Positions 26,222 to 34,619 of a stretch of 64,000 nucleotides of DNA are shown here, piece after piece. This DNA is from Flavobacterium sp. 270 (GTDB taxonomy: Bacteria; Bacteroidota; Bacteroidia; Flavobacteriales; Flavobacteriaceae). A program made the translations under genes and the position numbers. The notes under the pieces are model-generated. The model did no database searches. It saw nothing but the letters and a program-made list of their open reading frames with translations, and was not told the DNA's origin. The first letter of the stretch is position 1; every line of letters begins with the position of its first letter. The stretch spans positions 248,001 to 312,000 of the forward strand of contig NZ_SODM01000002.1 of the NCBI RefSeq assembly GCF_004368785.1, in the 5' to 3' direction.

Positions 26222-27136
26222 ATGAAAAATACCTTTTACAGTAACGGAAAACTTTTAATTACAGGAGAATACTTAGTATTAGACGGCGCCAGAGCTTTTG
26301 CATTACCTACAAAATTCGGTCAAAATCTAGTAATAGAAAATGGTTCCAATCAAGAAATCAAATGGAAAAGTTATGATTTTGACAAACACGTTTGGTTTGA
26401 AGATAGTATTTCTTTTTCTGAGGTAATAAACAATCCTGAAGTCAAAATAGAAACGGTAAAAACTACTTTAATTAATATTCTGCACGAAGCTTATCTACTC
26501 AATTCAGATTTTATAAATAATGCCGAAGGATATATCGTTTATACACAACTTACGTTTCCTAAAAATTGGGGTTTGGGCACTTCTTCAACTTTATTGAACA
26601 ATATTGCACAATGGACAAAAATTGATGCTTTTACATTGCTTAAAAACAGTTTTGGAGGAAGTGGTTATGATATTGCCTGTGCACAAAACAATACTCCTAT
26701 AACATATCGCTTAGAACAAAATCGTCCGGTGGTTGAGTCTGTAAATTTCAATCCAGATTTTACTCAAAACATATTCTTTGTTTATCTAAATAAAAAGCAA
26801 AACAGCAAAGCCGCTATAAATGCTTATTACAATAACAAAAACCAGCATTTAGCCGAAAGTATTGCAGCTAATAATAAAATTACTGATGCGGTTATAAATG
26901 CCAAAACACTAAAAGAATTTGCCCGTGCTTTAGAAAAACATGAAATTCAATTGAGTAACATTTTAGAATTGCAAACTATTAAAGAAATTGCTTTTCCGGA
27001 TTTTAATGGTGTGGTTAAAAGTCTTGGTGCTTGGGGCGGTGACTTTGTAATGGTCGTTTCTAAAGAAGATCCTAAAGAATATTTTATATCAAAAGGATAT
27101 GAAACTATACTTACTTATGCAGAAATGATTTTATAG
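26222..27136 (+). CDS. GYDIA family GHMP kinase
   Basis: A 304-residue GHMP-superfamily kinase. The N-terminal FYSNGKLLITGEYLVLDGARAFALPT is the first conserved block. The ATP-binding motif appears as KNWGLGTSSTLLNN (GLGTSS), and FGGSGYDIACAQ carries the family's namesake GYDIA sequence. A late Gly-rich block is SLGAWGGDFVMVV. The family is distributed in Bacteroidota beside mevalonate genes and probably phosphorylates mevalonate or a pathway intermediate; substrate assignment is inference. The GDFVMVV block at residues ~277-283 corresponds to GHMP motif 3. Confidence 0.9.
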   Translation: MKNTFYSNGKLLITGEYLVLDGARAFALPTKFGQNLVIENGSNQEIKWKSYDFDKHVWFEDSISFSEVINNPEVKIETVKTTLINILHEAYLLNSDFINNAEGYIVYTQLTFPKNWGLGTSSTLLNNIAQWTKIDAFTLLKNSFGGSGYDIACAQNNTPITYRLEQNRPVVESVNFNPDFTQNIFFVYLNKKQNSKAAINAYYNNKNQHLAESIAANNKITDAVINAKTLKEFARALEKHEIQLSNILELQTIKEIAFPDFNGVVKSLGAWGGDFVMVVSKEDPKEYFISKGYETILTYAEMIL

Positions 27137-27166
27137 AACTCTAATGTTATAAATTAAGGCAAAAAA

Positions 27167-27613
27167 CTAATTAAGATTTACTTTCTTATTTTTAGATTCT
27201 TTTGTTTCGAGTCGTCTCACAATTTGATTTTCCTGTTCAGTCTGTTCATTCGACTCTATAAGGGTATTATGCAGGCGTTCTGCCATCTTTTCTATACTAT
27301 TAGTAATAGAATCATAAACCAGTTCCATTCTGCGGTGTTTTTCTTCTTTTACCGCTTTCAAAACATCTTCTACAAAAATCTTATCGTATTTTTCGGCAAC
27401 AGAATCACGAGTGTTGGTTAATCGTATTACATTGTCGTTGCCCAATATTGTTACCTTAAAGTGCTGCTCTTCGTTACTTAGATAGTATTTCCCTCCCAGT
27501 TCATCACAATTGATGTCGGTGCTAGGTACTTTAAGCAATTCAGTAATAATTCCAAAAATATGATTCTCGATTTTGGAATATACTTTAGGCTTCTTTTTAA
27601 AAATCTTAAGCAT
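27167..27613 (-). CDS. Hypothetical protein, small cytoplasmic, helical C-terminus
   Basis: About 148 residues with no signal peptide or membrane helix. The N-terminus is basic (MLKIFKKKPKVYSKIEN) and the middle has a short beta-rich stretch (GGKYYLSNEEQHFKVTILGNDNVIRLTNTRD). Residues from about 80 onward form a charged amphipathic helix or coiled coil (KIFVEDVLKAVKEEKHRRMELVYDSITNSIEKMAERL), ending in a Lys/Glu-rich tail. ATG at 27631 adds six residues and cannot be excluded. I recognise no family. It lies alone between the mevalonate genes and the ppiD-like gene. Confidence 0.65.
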   Translation of the reverse strand: MLKIFKKKPKVYSKIENHIFGIITELLKVPSTDINCDELGGKYYLSNEEQHFKVTILGNDNVIRLTNTRDSVAEKYDKIFVEDVLKAVKEEKHRRMELVYDSITNSIEKMAERLHNTLIESNEQTEQENQIVRRLETKESKNKKVNLN

Positions 27614-27841
27614 TCTTAAATACCGCAACATTAAAGTAATTTTTTTATCATTTTCACTTTGTTTTTGTCTTGATTTTCAGACAGATATATGTTTACTAAA
27701 ATAAAAATCGAGACAAATTAACTGTAATATTTTTAATATCCCAAATTTTTCCTATTATATTTCCATTATTCCTATATAGTCAGAGATATTTAACAGATTA
27801 TTATTACAAAAACATTTAATATTTTTCACATTCAAACATAA

Positions 27842-27877
27842 AAAACCCGAAACATTCAAAAGAACATTTCGGGCTTT
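27842..27877 (-). terminator. Terminator of the ppiD-like gene
   Basis: The stem CCCGAAA / TTTCGGG (27846-27852, 27867-27873) can extend inward with partial pairing around a small loop, and A and T runs flank both sides. It lies about 22 bp past the stop codon at 27899. The remainder of the 285-bp gap to 27613 is AT-rich with no other feature seen. Confidence 0.75.
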
Positions 27878-27898
27878 TTTATAGCTGTTTACTAGAGA

Positions 27899-29998
27899 CT
27901 AGTAATTAAATTGTAACCTGTTGTCTTCGATTTTAGCATTGCTTTTTAAAGCTGGTAAAACTCTGTTTGCATCAGATGCGCTTTGAGCTTTTACTTTCTC
28001 GATGTAAGGAGCGTGATTTGCAATTGCAGGCGCTTTTACTGTACTAATGTTTTTTACAACATAAACTCCAGTATTTCCTTCAATTGGAGCAGAAACTTTG
28101 TTTGCAGCTAAAGCAAATGCATTACCAACAACTTTTGGCTCTTGTCCAACTCCACCAGGTAAAACTGGATTGTCTAAAGTAACATTAGTTGCTTGTTGTA
28201 CTGCTACACCAGCGCTTTTTGCTACAGCTTCAAGACTAGAACCAGTCATTTTAGCTTTTAGAATTTCAGCTTTTTTCTTGTTTTTCAAGATTGGCTCAAC
28301 ATAAGGTCTTGCCATAGTAACAGAAACTAAACCTGATTTGTTTTCACCTTTATATTGTGCAATTACGTGACCAATATTAGCAATTTCAAAGCGTTTTACG
28401 TCTCCAGTACTAGTTTCTTTGTCAAATGCCCATCTTACAATGTTACGTTGGTTTCCTAGAGAACCAAACACTTCATCCATAGCTTTTGCAGTTACAGGAG
28501 CAGCAACTTTTAAACCTAATTCTTTTGCAGTAGCATTAAAATCTTTATTAGCAGCATCCATTTCAAATTTAGTTGCTAATGTAAATACTTTATCAGAAGT
28601 AGCTTCAGATGGCTCGATTTTTTGAGCAATAGTAGCTAAACGAATTCCGTCTTGTTTGTCAGTGATTTTGATGATATGAAATCCGAAAGGAGTTTCTACT
28701 AAACCAACTTTTCCAATTCCGTTGCTGAATACAAAATCATTAAATGGTTTTACCATTTGATTTGGACCAAAATATCCTAAATCACCACCTTGTTGTGCAG
28801 ATGAATCATCAGAGCTTGTAAAAGCCAACATCATGAAACTATCTGGATTTGCCTGAACCTGAGCTAAAATTTCTTCTGCTTTAGCTTTTGCTTCTTCTTT
28901 AGTTCTTTTTTCTTTTTGGTTTGGAGTTTGAGATCCTTCGTAACCAATTAAGATGTGACTTGCTTTTGCGTTAACGCCAGCTTTAAATCCTAATGATTTA
29001 GAAAGACATAAGTATTTTCCAAATACGTATGGTCCGTAAATTGCACCTGGAGCTAAGCTGAATAATTTATCAGCATCAACCGCAGGAAGACTATTTTTAG
29101 CCACGTAAGTTGAATCGTATGGTACATCAGAATTTGAGTTTACAAATTCTGCAATGTTTGTAGCATTTCTAAAACCTGCTAATGTATCGTTTTTACCCGT
29201 TTTTGCGTTGTAAACAACACTTCCTGATAATAAAGATGTCAATTTAGCTCTAATTTCAGCTTCGTCTTCTTTAGAAGGTTTATCTTCTACTAAAACGTAT
29301 TGAATTTCACGAGTGTCATCTGCTTTAAATTTCTTCTCGTTTTTCTTCATATAATCTACGATTTCAGAATCAGAAATTTTTACATCACTATCTTTAATAG
29401 AAGAATATAATGCACCAGCATAAGCAAAATTTACTTTGTTAGCTTCCATTTCATATTTCAACTTTCCTTCACTAGCAGTTGTGTAAAGTCCAGCTTTGAT
29501 TAATGTATTGTAGATTTGAAATTTTGCGTTTAATGCAGCGTCTTTTTCTTTTTCAGCAATATATTGTGCAGCTTCAGGATTAGTTTTGAAATAGTCTTTG
29601 AATTTTACAATATCAAAAATACCTGCAGCATTTAAGAACATAGGGTTTTTTCCAATATTTGGATCTGCTTTTAAAACTTCAATTAAGTGTTTTTCGCCAA
29701 CTCTCAATCCTAATTTATCAAACTGAGCAGATAATAAAGCGATTGAAACTTCTTGATCCCAAACTCTGTTTGCAGCTTCAGTGGAAGTAATACCTTGTCC
29801 ACTTTTTTCAACATTACTAACTTTAATTCTAAAGTCTTCAAATGAAATATCTTTTCCATCGATGCTTCCTACATCTTTTGAACTTTGACTAAATGTTCCT
29901 TTACCGATAAGATCTTGGATTATAAATGCAAATAATGCAAGTGCAATAACTCCTATCAATAAAGCGGAACGCTGTCTAATTTTTGCTAAAACTGCCAT
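27899..29998 (-). CDS. PpiD/SurA-type periplasmic peptidyl-prolyl isomerase
   Basis: A 699-residue foldase anchored by one N-terminal helix (RSALLIGVIALALFAFIIQDLI). An N-terminal SurA-like chaperone region (DGKDISFEDFRIKVSNVEKSG) is followed by a parvulin domain at about residues 340-450 with the signatures ASHILIGYEGS, QQGGDLGYFGPNQMVKPFNDFVFS and VETPFGFHIIKITDK. C-terminal repeats of the same chaperone type follow. It assists folding of outer-membrane and secreted proteins in the periplasm. Downstream of lptC and the CNNM gene, it completes an envelope-biogenesis cluster. Confidence 0.94.
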   Translation of the reverse strand: MAVLAKIRQRSALLIGVIALALFAFIIQDLIGKGTFSQSSKDVGSIDGKDISFEDFRIKVSNVEKSGQGITSTEAANRVWDQEVSIALLSAQFDKLGLRVGEKHLIEVLKADPNIGKNPMFLNAAGIFDIVKFKDYFKTNPEAAQYIAEKEKDAALNAKFQIYNTLIKAGLYTTASEGKLKYEMEANKVNFAYAGALYSSIKDSDVKISDSEIVDYMKKNEKKFKADDTREIQYVLVEDKPSKEDEAEIRAKLTSLLSGSVVYNAKTGKNDTLAGFRNATNIAEFVNSNSDVPYDSTYVAKNSLPAVDADKLFSLAPGAIYGPYVFGKYLCLSKSLGFKAGVNAKASHILIGYEGSQTPNQKEKRTKEEAKAKAEEILAQVQANPDSFMMLAFTSSDDSSAQQGGDLGYFGPNQMVKPFNDFVFSNGIGKVGLVETPFGFHIIKITDKQDGIRLATIAQKIEPSEATSDKVFTLATKFEMDAANKDFNATAKELGLKVAAPVTAKAMDEVFGSLGNQRNIVRWAFDKETSTGDVKRFEIANIGHVIAQYKGENKSGLVSVTMARPYVEPILKNKKKAEILKAKMTGSSLEAVAKSAGVAVQQATNVTLDNPVLPGGVGQEPKVVGNAFALAANKVSAPIEGNTGVYVVKNISTVKAPAIANHAPYIEKVKAQSASDANRVLPALKSNAKIEDNRLQFNY

Positions 29999-30105
29999 TT
30001 TTATGTTATTAATTTTATATTCAGTTTGCGAAAATACAATTATCTAGTTAATAACAATACAACTAGCGTTTTATTTTGCACAATTTTTTTAATTAATGAA
30101 AAAAA

Positions 30106-31365
30106 TCACTCTTTTATTGTCATTCTGACCAATTCGATTTTCTTATCTGTTGCTTCTTCTATCACAAAATGATAGTTATTTATGATGATTTTATCCCCTT
30201 TTTGAGGTATTTCTTTGGTAGAATTTACTATAAAACCTCCTAAAGTCCCGTAAGAATCTTCTTCAGGAATCATTAAATCGTAGGTTTCGTTTAAGTATTC
30301 AACATCTAATCGAGTAGAAAACAAATATTTACCTTCTCCAAGTTCTTGCTCTATCAATTCTTCGTCAGAATCATGTTCGTCTTCAATCTCTCCAAAAAGT
30401 TCTTCAACAATATCTTCAATGGTTACAATACCAGAAGTTCCTCCGTATTCATCTAAAACAACCGCAACATTTTTTCGCTTTTTAATAAGCAGATTTAAGG
30501 CGTCTTTTATTAGAATTGTTTCCGGAACAAATTCTACAGTCATTAAAACTGATTTTATTGTTTTCGGCTTTTTAAACAAATCAAAAGAATGCACATAACC
30601 AACAATATCATCTAATGAATTTTGACTGACTACAATTTTAGAATAACCGGTTTCTATAAACAATGCTTTTAATTCTTCGACACTTTGAAATATGTCAATA
30701 TCTACAATTTCTGTTCGCGGCGTCATGATGTCACGAGCCTTAACTCCAGAAAACTCTAAAGCATTTTGAAAAATCTGAATTTCAGAATCTACTTCTTCAT
30801 CATCCTCTACAGCATTCATCTGCTCGGTTATGTAATTTCCCAATTCTATTTTACTAAAATACAATTGTACAGGATCGCCTTCGGTTTTGAAAAATTTGCT
30901 CAAAACTAAATCTGCTATCCATATAAAAAAACTAGAGATATAATAGAAAAGCCTGTAAAACAAATAGGCAGGAATTGCAAATATCTTAATTAAGGAATTG
31001 GCATAAATCTGAAAAAAGACTTTCGGAAAAAATTCTGCCGTTATCAAAACTACAAAAGTTGCGATTAAAGTCTGAATAAGCAGACTTGTTATCTCAGAAA
31101 ACTGAAATGTTGATTTGGTAATCCAGTGAAGAATTAGATCACCCATAAAAAAACCATAAATCACCAAAGCAACATTATTACCAATAAGCATTGCGGCAAT
31201 AAATTTTGATGGATTTTCAGTAAGTTTAGTCAGGATTCGGGACAGAAAATTATCTTGCTTTTTTTCGATTTCAAGATAAATTTTATTCGAGGAAATAAAA
31301 GCAATTTCCATTCCCGAGAAAAAGGCTGCTAGTATTAAACATAATATTATAATACTAATTTCCAT
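30106..31365 (-). CDS. CNNM/CorC (hemolysin-like) membrane protein with CBS pair
   Basis: A 419-residue protein. An N-terminal DUF21/CNNM membrane domain has about four helices (SIIILCLILAAFFSGMEIAF; AAMLIGNNVALVIYGFFMG). A CBS-pair domain spans about residues 205-335 (SGVKARDIMTPRTEIV; GYSKIVVSQNS; VVLDEYGGTSGIVTIEDIVEELFGEI). The C-terminal CorC_HlyC domain contains TLGGFIVN. Members act in Mg/Co transport or membrane homeostasis; 'hemolysin' is a historical label. In the gliding bacteria a related protein is GldE, but the context here (lptC, ppiD) is not the gldD-gldE operon, so I do not call it GldE. Confidence 0.93.
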   Translation of the reverse strand: MEISIIILCLILAAFFSGMEIAFISSNKIYLEIEKKQDNFLSRILTKLTENPSKFIAAMLIGNNVALVIYGFFMGDLILHWITKSTFQFSEITSLLIQTLIATFVVLITAEFFPKVFFQIYANSLIKIFAIPAYLFYRLFYYISSFFIWIADLVLSKFFKTEGDPVQLYFSKIELGNYITEQMNAVEDDEEVDSEIQIFQNALEFSGVKARDIMTPRTEIVDIDIFQSVEELKALFIETGYSKIVVSQNSLDDIVGYVHSFDLFKKPKTIKSVLMTVEFVPETILIKDALNLLIKKRKNVAVVLDEYGGTSGIVTIEDIVEELFGEIEDEHDSDEELIEQELGEGKYLFSTRLDVEYLNETYDLMIPEEDSYGTLGGFIVNSTKEIPQKGDKIIINNYHFVIEEATDKKIELVRMTIKE

Positions 31366-31367
31366 TT

Positions 31368-31562
31368 TTACTGTTTTTTATTACGATCATCAAATTTCCT
31401 GGCAAATCTTCTTCTAAAGAAAAACATAAAAACAGCCATTCCTGCAATTAAAAAACTTAAAGTAGATTTGTCATTTCCTTCATTAATTTTTGTAAATCCG
31501 TCATAGACAAAATAAACTGCAAATAAGATGTAAACGTATTGTGTATATTTTAAATAACCCAT
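31368..31562 (-). CDS. Small two-helix membrane protein between lptC and the CNNM gene
   Basis: A 64-residue protein with two hydrophobic stretches (YTQYVYILFAVYFVYDGFTKI and LSFLIAGMAVFMFFF) and a very basic C-terminus (RRRFARKFDDRNKKQ) that should face the cytoplasm. It lies 11 bp after lptC and 2 bp before the CNNM start, so it is almost certainly translated from the same message. No known family is recognised. Its conserved tight spacing suggests a real gene and not a chance frame. Confidence 0.8.
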   Translation of the reverse strand: MGYLKYTQYVYILFAVYFVYDGFTKINEGNDKSTLSFLIAGMAVFMFFFRRRFARKFDDRNKKQ

Positions 31563-31573
31563 AATCTTTATTT

Positions 31574-32125
31574 TTATTCGTTTGATTCAATCTCACCGCT
31601 TATTCGCTGCGAATTGATCACTTTAAAATCTTTGCTAAAATCAATTCCTTGTCCGTATGAAACTCCTTTAGCATCTGTTAATTTAAATTTTCTTTCCGTA
31701 TAAAACCATTCGTTTTTCTGGTCGAAATACAATTGTTCCGTTTCTAAAACCTGTCCTTCTTCAGACGTGATTTTCACTTTTCCCTGTAAATCAATTATTC
31801 CTGTAGTTTTATACGAAACGGCGTAATTTGATTTTATAAAAGTACGCTTTTGTTTTTTATCATATATGGTAAGATCGATTCCTTTGGGAAATTCTGTAAA
31901 AGGGAAATCCAAATTAGAATAATCCAGCATTTTTGGACTAATAAGCACTCCTGTTATGCGTCCAGAATCGGTATATTTAATGTTTACAGTATCGGCATCG
32001 CTTCCCGGTACAAACTCAGAGAAGTTAATTTTCTGGACGTCTTTAAAATTACTTTCGCACCCAAAAAACAATGCCACAGTAAAAACTGTGACAACTGTTA
32101 TACTATATTTCTTTAGTAAATTCAT
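31574..32125 (-). CDS. lptC: LPS export protein LptC
   Basis: A 183-residue LptC-type protein, the bitopic periplasmic component of the Lpt bridge. An N-terminal signal/anchor ends in lipobox-like FFGC (Cys about residue 23). The beta-jellyroll half follows with the family strings SDADTVNIKYTDSGRITGVL and KSNYAVSYKTTGIIDLQGKV, then ERKFKLTDAKGVSYGQGIDFSKDFK. It passes lipopolysaccharide from the LptBFG transporter to LptA. The minus-strand TACATTTG (complement of 32130-32137) lies only 5 bp before the ATG, close enough to suggest leaderless transcription if used. Confidence 0.92.
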   Translation of the reverse strand: MNLLKKYSITVVTVFTVALFFGCESNFKDVQKINFSEFVPGSDADTVNIKYTDSGRITGVLISPKMLDYSNLDFPFTEFPKGIDLTIYDKKQKRTFIKSNYAVSYKTTGIIDLQGKVKITSEEGQVLETEQLYFDQKNEWFYTERKFKLTDAKGVSYGQGIDFSKDFKVINSQRISGEIESNE

Positions 32126-32177
32126 TCGCCAAATGTAGTAAATTGCAATGAGCTTAAAAAAACATAAAAGCGTATGC

Positions 32178-33407
32178 TTAGTTAAATTTACTTTTTACAA
32201 ACCATTTATCATTGAAAGAGAAACTTACGCTGAAGTTTACATAATTTTCCTGAACTAAGTTTGAAGATACTGTACCTCTTTTACCAAACTCAACTCCTAC
32301 ATTGACATTGGAGAAAGATCCCGGAATTGGAATTCCTGCACCTAAAGTCATTCCGACATCATTTATTGATTCGTTATTGACTACTAAACCGATTTTCTCG
32401 TATTTTAAACCAGCTCTATATGTAATTCTGCTTAAGTAACTTGTAAATGATGCATAGTTTGGAAGGTAATATCCTCCAATAGCATATTTTGCATATTTTT
32501 CGTAACGAACTGTTTCGCTAGAATTGTAATAATTTGCAAATTGACCGTTTCCTTGAAAAGACATCGAGGTTCCTACTAACCATTTTCTGGCTTCTCCGAT
32601 ACCGGCACCAATTGTTAGTTTGTTTGGTAATTTTAAATCGTCTTCATGCGGATCATAAGAATATGGAAGCGGATCTCCATTTACCGAAATAACTCTTGTA
32701 CTTTTTGAACTTAAAGTACTTGCAAAAGTATAATTCAAACTAGTAAACAAACTTAATTTTTTATCGATTTTCTTTTGATACATAGTACCAATATTGAAGT
32801 TAACTCCAGATAACTCTGCCGTATTTACTTCTGCTGTTTCGTTTTGAACTCCAGTAATTCCTTCTACACTTGTTGTAGTGATTTTACCAAAATTGTATTG
32901 CACATCAGCTCCAATATTCCAGTGTTTATTTACTTTATAACCTAGACCAAAAAACACTTTATTTACACCACCTTTTCCGTCAAGCTGTGTACTTGTTGCT
33001 CCTTCAGTATCCGTATTATTATCAAAAATTTTATATCCTACAGAAGATAAAGGGATCAAACCAAAAGCTGCTCCGAATTTTCCCATCGGAACTCCAACCG
33101 CCAAATAATCAAAAGTAGATCGTTGTGCTTTTTCAGATTGTGTACTGGTTTTTAAATTAGATGTCCCGAAAGTACCTCCAACAGTAAACGTTGTCTGAAT
33201 CAAACTAGCATAACTTGAAGGGTTTTCTATATTCAAGTGAATACTATCCTGCTCTACAACAACACCTGCCATAGATCTGTTTTCAAGAGTTCCCTTGAAT
33301 CTCACATCTCCAATTCCGTAGAAAGAATAAGGCGAGGCTGTACCTTGTTGAGCGAATGAAACGAACGATATAAGCAAACAAGCGCTTATTATAATTTTTT
33401 TAATCAT
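32178..33407 (-). CDS. Outer-membrane beta-barrel protein (FadL/porin-like)
   Basis: A 409-residue exported protein with signal peptide ending VSFAQ. The mature part begins with the family block GTASPYSFYGIGDVRFKGTLENRSMAG. It continues with regularly spaced amphipathic strands and ends in a strand FSFNDKWFVKSKFN. The pattern fits a hydrophobic-compound transporter of the FadL type or a related barrel of unknown cargo. The start codon overlaps the coaX stop by 8 bp, so it follows coaX in the same operon. Confidence 0.8.
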   Translation of the reverse strand: MIKKIIISACLLISFVSFAQQGTASPYSFYGIGDVRFKGTLENRSMAGVVVEQDSIHLNIENPSSYASLIQTTFTVGGTFGTSNLKTSTQSEKAQRSTFDYLAVGVPMGKFGAAFGLIPLSSVGYKIFDNNTDTEGATSTQLDGKGGVNKVFFGLGYKVNKHWNIGADVQYNFGKITTTSVEGITGVQNETAEVNTAELSGVNFNIGTMYQKKIDKKLSLFTSLNYTFASTLSSKSTRVISVNGDPLPYSYDPHEDDLKLPNKLTIGAGIGEARKWLVGTSMSFQGNGQFANYYNSSETVRYEKYAKYAIGGYYLPNYASFTSYLSRITYRAGLKYEKIGLVVNNESINDVGMTLGAGIPIPGSFSNVNVGVEFGKRGTVSSNLVQENYVNFSVSFSFNDKWFVKSKFN

Positions 33408-34134
33408 TGTCGATTTTATATTGATATGTTTGGTTCAAACTCTCCAAAAGGAAATTTGAATTGGCAAATATGGTATTTTTTAATCGTTTAGCCAAAAATT
33501 CTGCATCGCCTCCCGTTAAAATTATTATAAAATTTGCAAAGTTTGCTCGATATTCATCGATAAAACCGTCAATCTCATAGACCAAACTGTTAACAACTCC
33601 CGAATGAATCGCCTGTATTGTTGAGTTTCCTATATAATGTTCCGGCGATTCTAAAGTCAGCAAAGGCAGTTTGGCCGTGAACTGATGCAGGGATTCATAT
33701 CGCAATCTAAGTCCCGGCGAAATCGCTCCGCCCAAATAATGATCATTTTCGTCGATAAAATCGTAGGTAATACATGTTCCGGCATCAATAACTAATCTGT
33801 TTTGTTTTGGAAATTGTAAAGTTGCGCCTGCAGCCAAAACCATACGGTCAATTCCTAAAGTTTTTGGAGTCGCATATTTATTTATGAAAGGAAAAATGTC
33901 TTCATTGGTTAAAAAATGGACTTTAAGCTGTTTTTCGAAAGATAAAAAAGACTCTTTTTCGATTTTTCCGACTGATGCAACGATTAAATCAGAGCAATTT
34001 TGAAATTTTTTTAAAATTTTTTTAATTTCTTTTTCGAATTCTTCTTTGTCAAAAATAAAATTTTCCAGAGCAGTATTTCCCTCAAAGACAGCTGCTTTAA
34101 TTCTAGTGTTTCCAACATCAACCGTTAAAATCAT
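33400..34134 (-). CDS. coaX: Type III pantothenate kinase
   Basis: A 244-residue ASKHA-fold kinase catalysing the first step of coenzyme A synthesis. Diagnostic motifs are MILTVDVGNTRIKAA with the phosphate-1 Asp, TLGIDRMVLAAGA, LVIDAGTCITYDF (phosphate-2), GGAISPGLRLRYESLHQFTAKLP and the adenosine-site TGGDAEFLAKRL. Start is ATG 34134; an in-frame extension to 34233 would run through the tRNA-Phe promoter and is not credible. Type III enzymes need no feedback by CoA. It heads an operon with the OM barrel and lptC. Confidence 0.95.
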   Translation of the reverse strand: MILTVDVGNTRIKAAVFEGNTALENFIFDKEEFEKEIKKILKKFQNCSDLIVASVGKIEKESFLSFEKQLKVHFLTNEDIFPFINKYATPKTLGIDRMVLAAGATLQFPKQNRLVIDAGTCITYDFIDENDHYLGGAISPGLRLRYESLHQFTAKLPLLTLESPEHYIGNSTIQAIHSGVVNSLVYEIDGFIDEYRANFANFIIILTGGDAEFLAKRLKNTIFANSNFLLESLNQTYQYKIDND

Positions 34135-34185
34135 GTTTCCTTTTTTGTTTCTGCGAAGATACGAATTGATTTTTTTTAAAAAATG

Positions 34186-34217
34186 TTTTGGATAAACGAA
34201 AAATGATTCTATCTTTG
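34186..34217 (+). promoter_or_regulatory. tRNA-Phe promoter
   Basis: TTTTG at 34186-34190, a 19-bp spacer and TATCTTTG at 34210-34217 give the textbook Bacteroidota -33/-7 pair (TTTG N19 TAnnTTTG). Transcription should start about 10 nt before the tRNA. This is the best-formed promoter of the window. Confidence 0.8.
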
Positions 34218-34233
34218 CACCCGCAATCAGCAC

Positions 34234-34306
34234 GGTGCCTTAGCTCAGATGGTAGAGCAATGGACTGAAAATCCATGTGTCCCTGGTTCGATCCCTGGAG
34301 GCACCA
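34234..34306 (+). tRNA. tRNA-Phe (GAA)
   Basis: A complete 73-nt cloverleaf. The acceptor GGTGCCT / AGGCACC pairs perfectly. The D-arm is GCTC-AGATGGTA-GAGC. The anticodon arm ATGGA-CTGAAAA-TCCAT has anticodon GAA at 34267-34269. The variable loop is GTGTC and the T-loop TTCGATC. The T-stem CCTGG / CCTGG contains a central T-T mismatch (51:63). The discriminator base is A, and the CCA end is not fully encoded (CCT follows). Confidence 0.97.
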
Positions 34307-34311
34307 CCTTT

Positions 34312-34347
34312 AAAAACCCGAATAGCAATATTCGGGTTTTTTGTTTT
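34312..34347 (+). terminator. Terminator of tRNA-Phe
   Basis: A 12-bp stem (34313-34324 and 34329-34340) around GCAA with CCCGAATA / TATTCGGG, followed by a T-rich run. It starts 6 nt after the tRNA, giving a very compact transcription unit. Confidence 0.88.
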
Positions 34348-34619
34348 TAATACTTTCCTATAGATTTTTTAACCGAAAAGACACAACGTATATTTCTCAA
34401 CCTAAAACAAGATTTTGCGAACCTTGCTTAAATCTTAGCGTTTCTTTGCGGTAAAACTTTTTCTACTAAGCCTTTTGTTACTTCTTGTGCATAATCTCAA
34501 ATTGTCAATAAATAATTGGTTTTTGTTAAAAAAGTATTGACTGAATAAAAATATATCTTCTATATTCGTAAAAATATATTTTTATCTTTCTTTTACTAAT
34601 AAGATTATAAAGCAGTTTT
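34348..34619. other. Intergenic region before the MHS transporter
   Basis: No coding signal. At about 34371-34460 an imperfect inverted repeat pairs AACCGAAAAGACACAACG-like text with TAGCGTTTCTTTGCGGTAAA, a pattern like the other intergenic repeats but weaker. At about 34548-34580 an AT-only palindrome (AAAATATAT / ATATATTTT) lies near a near-consensus -7 box TATCTTTC (34583-34590), a possible promoter for the transporter. Confidence 0.4.

Noticed and set aside
30106..31365. Calling the CNNM protein GldE
   Set aside because: GldE has a similar fold but belongs to an ssb-gldE-gldD neighbourhood; here the neighbours are lptC and a ppiD-like gene.
34135..34233. N-terminal extension of coaX to 34233
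   Set aside because: The extra 33 residues would overlap the -33/-7 promoter of tRNA-Phe, and the family begins at the Asp-Gly-Asn-Thr motif right after ATG 34134.
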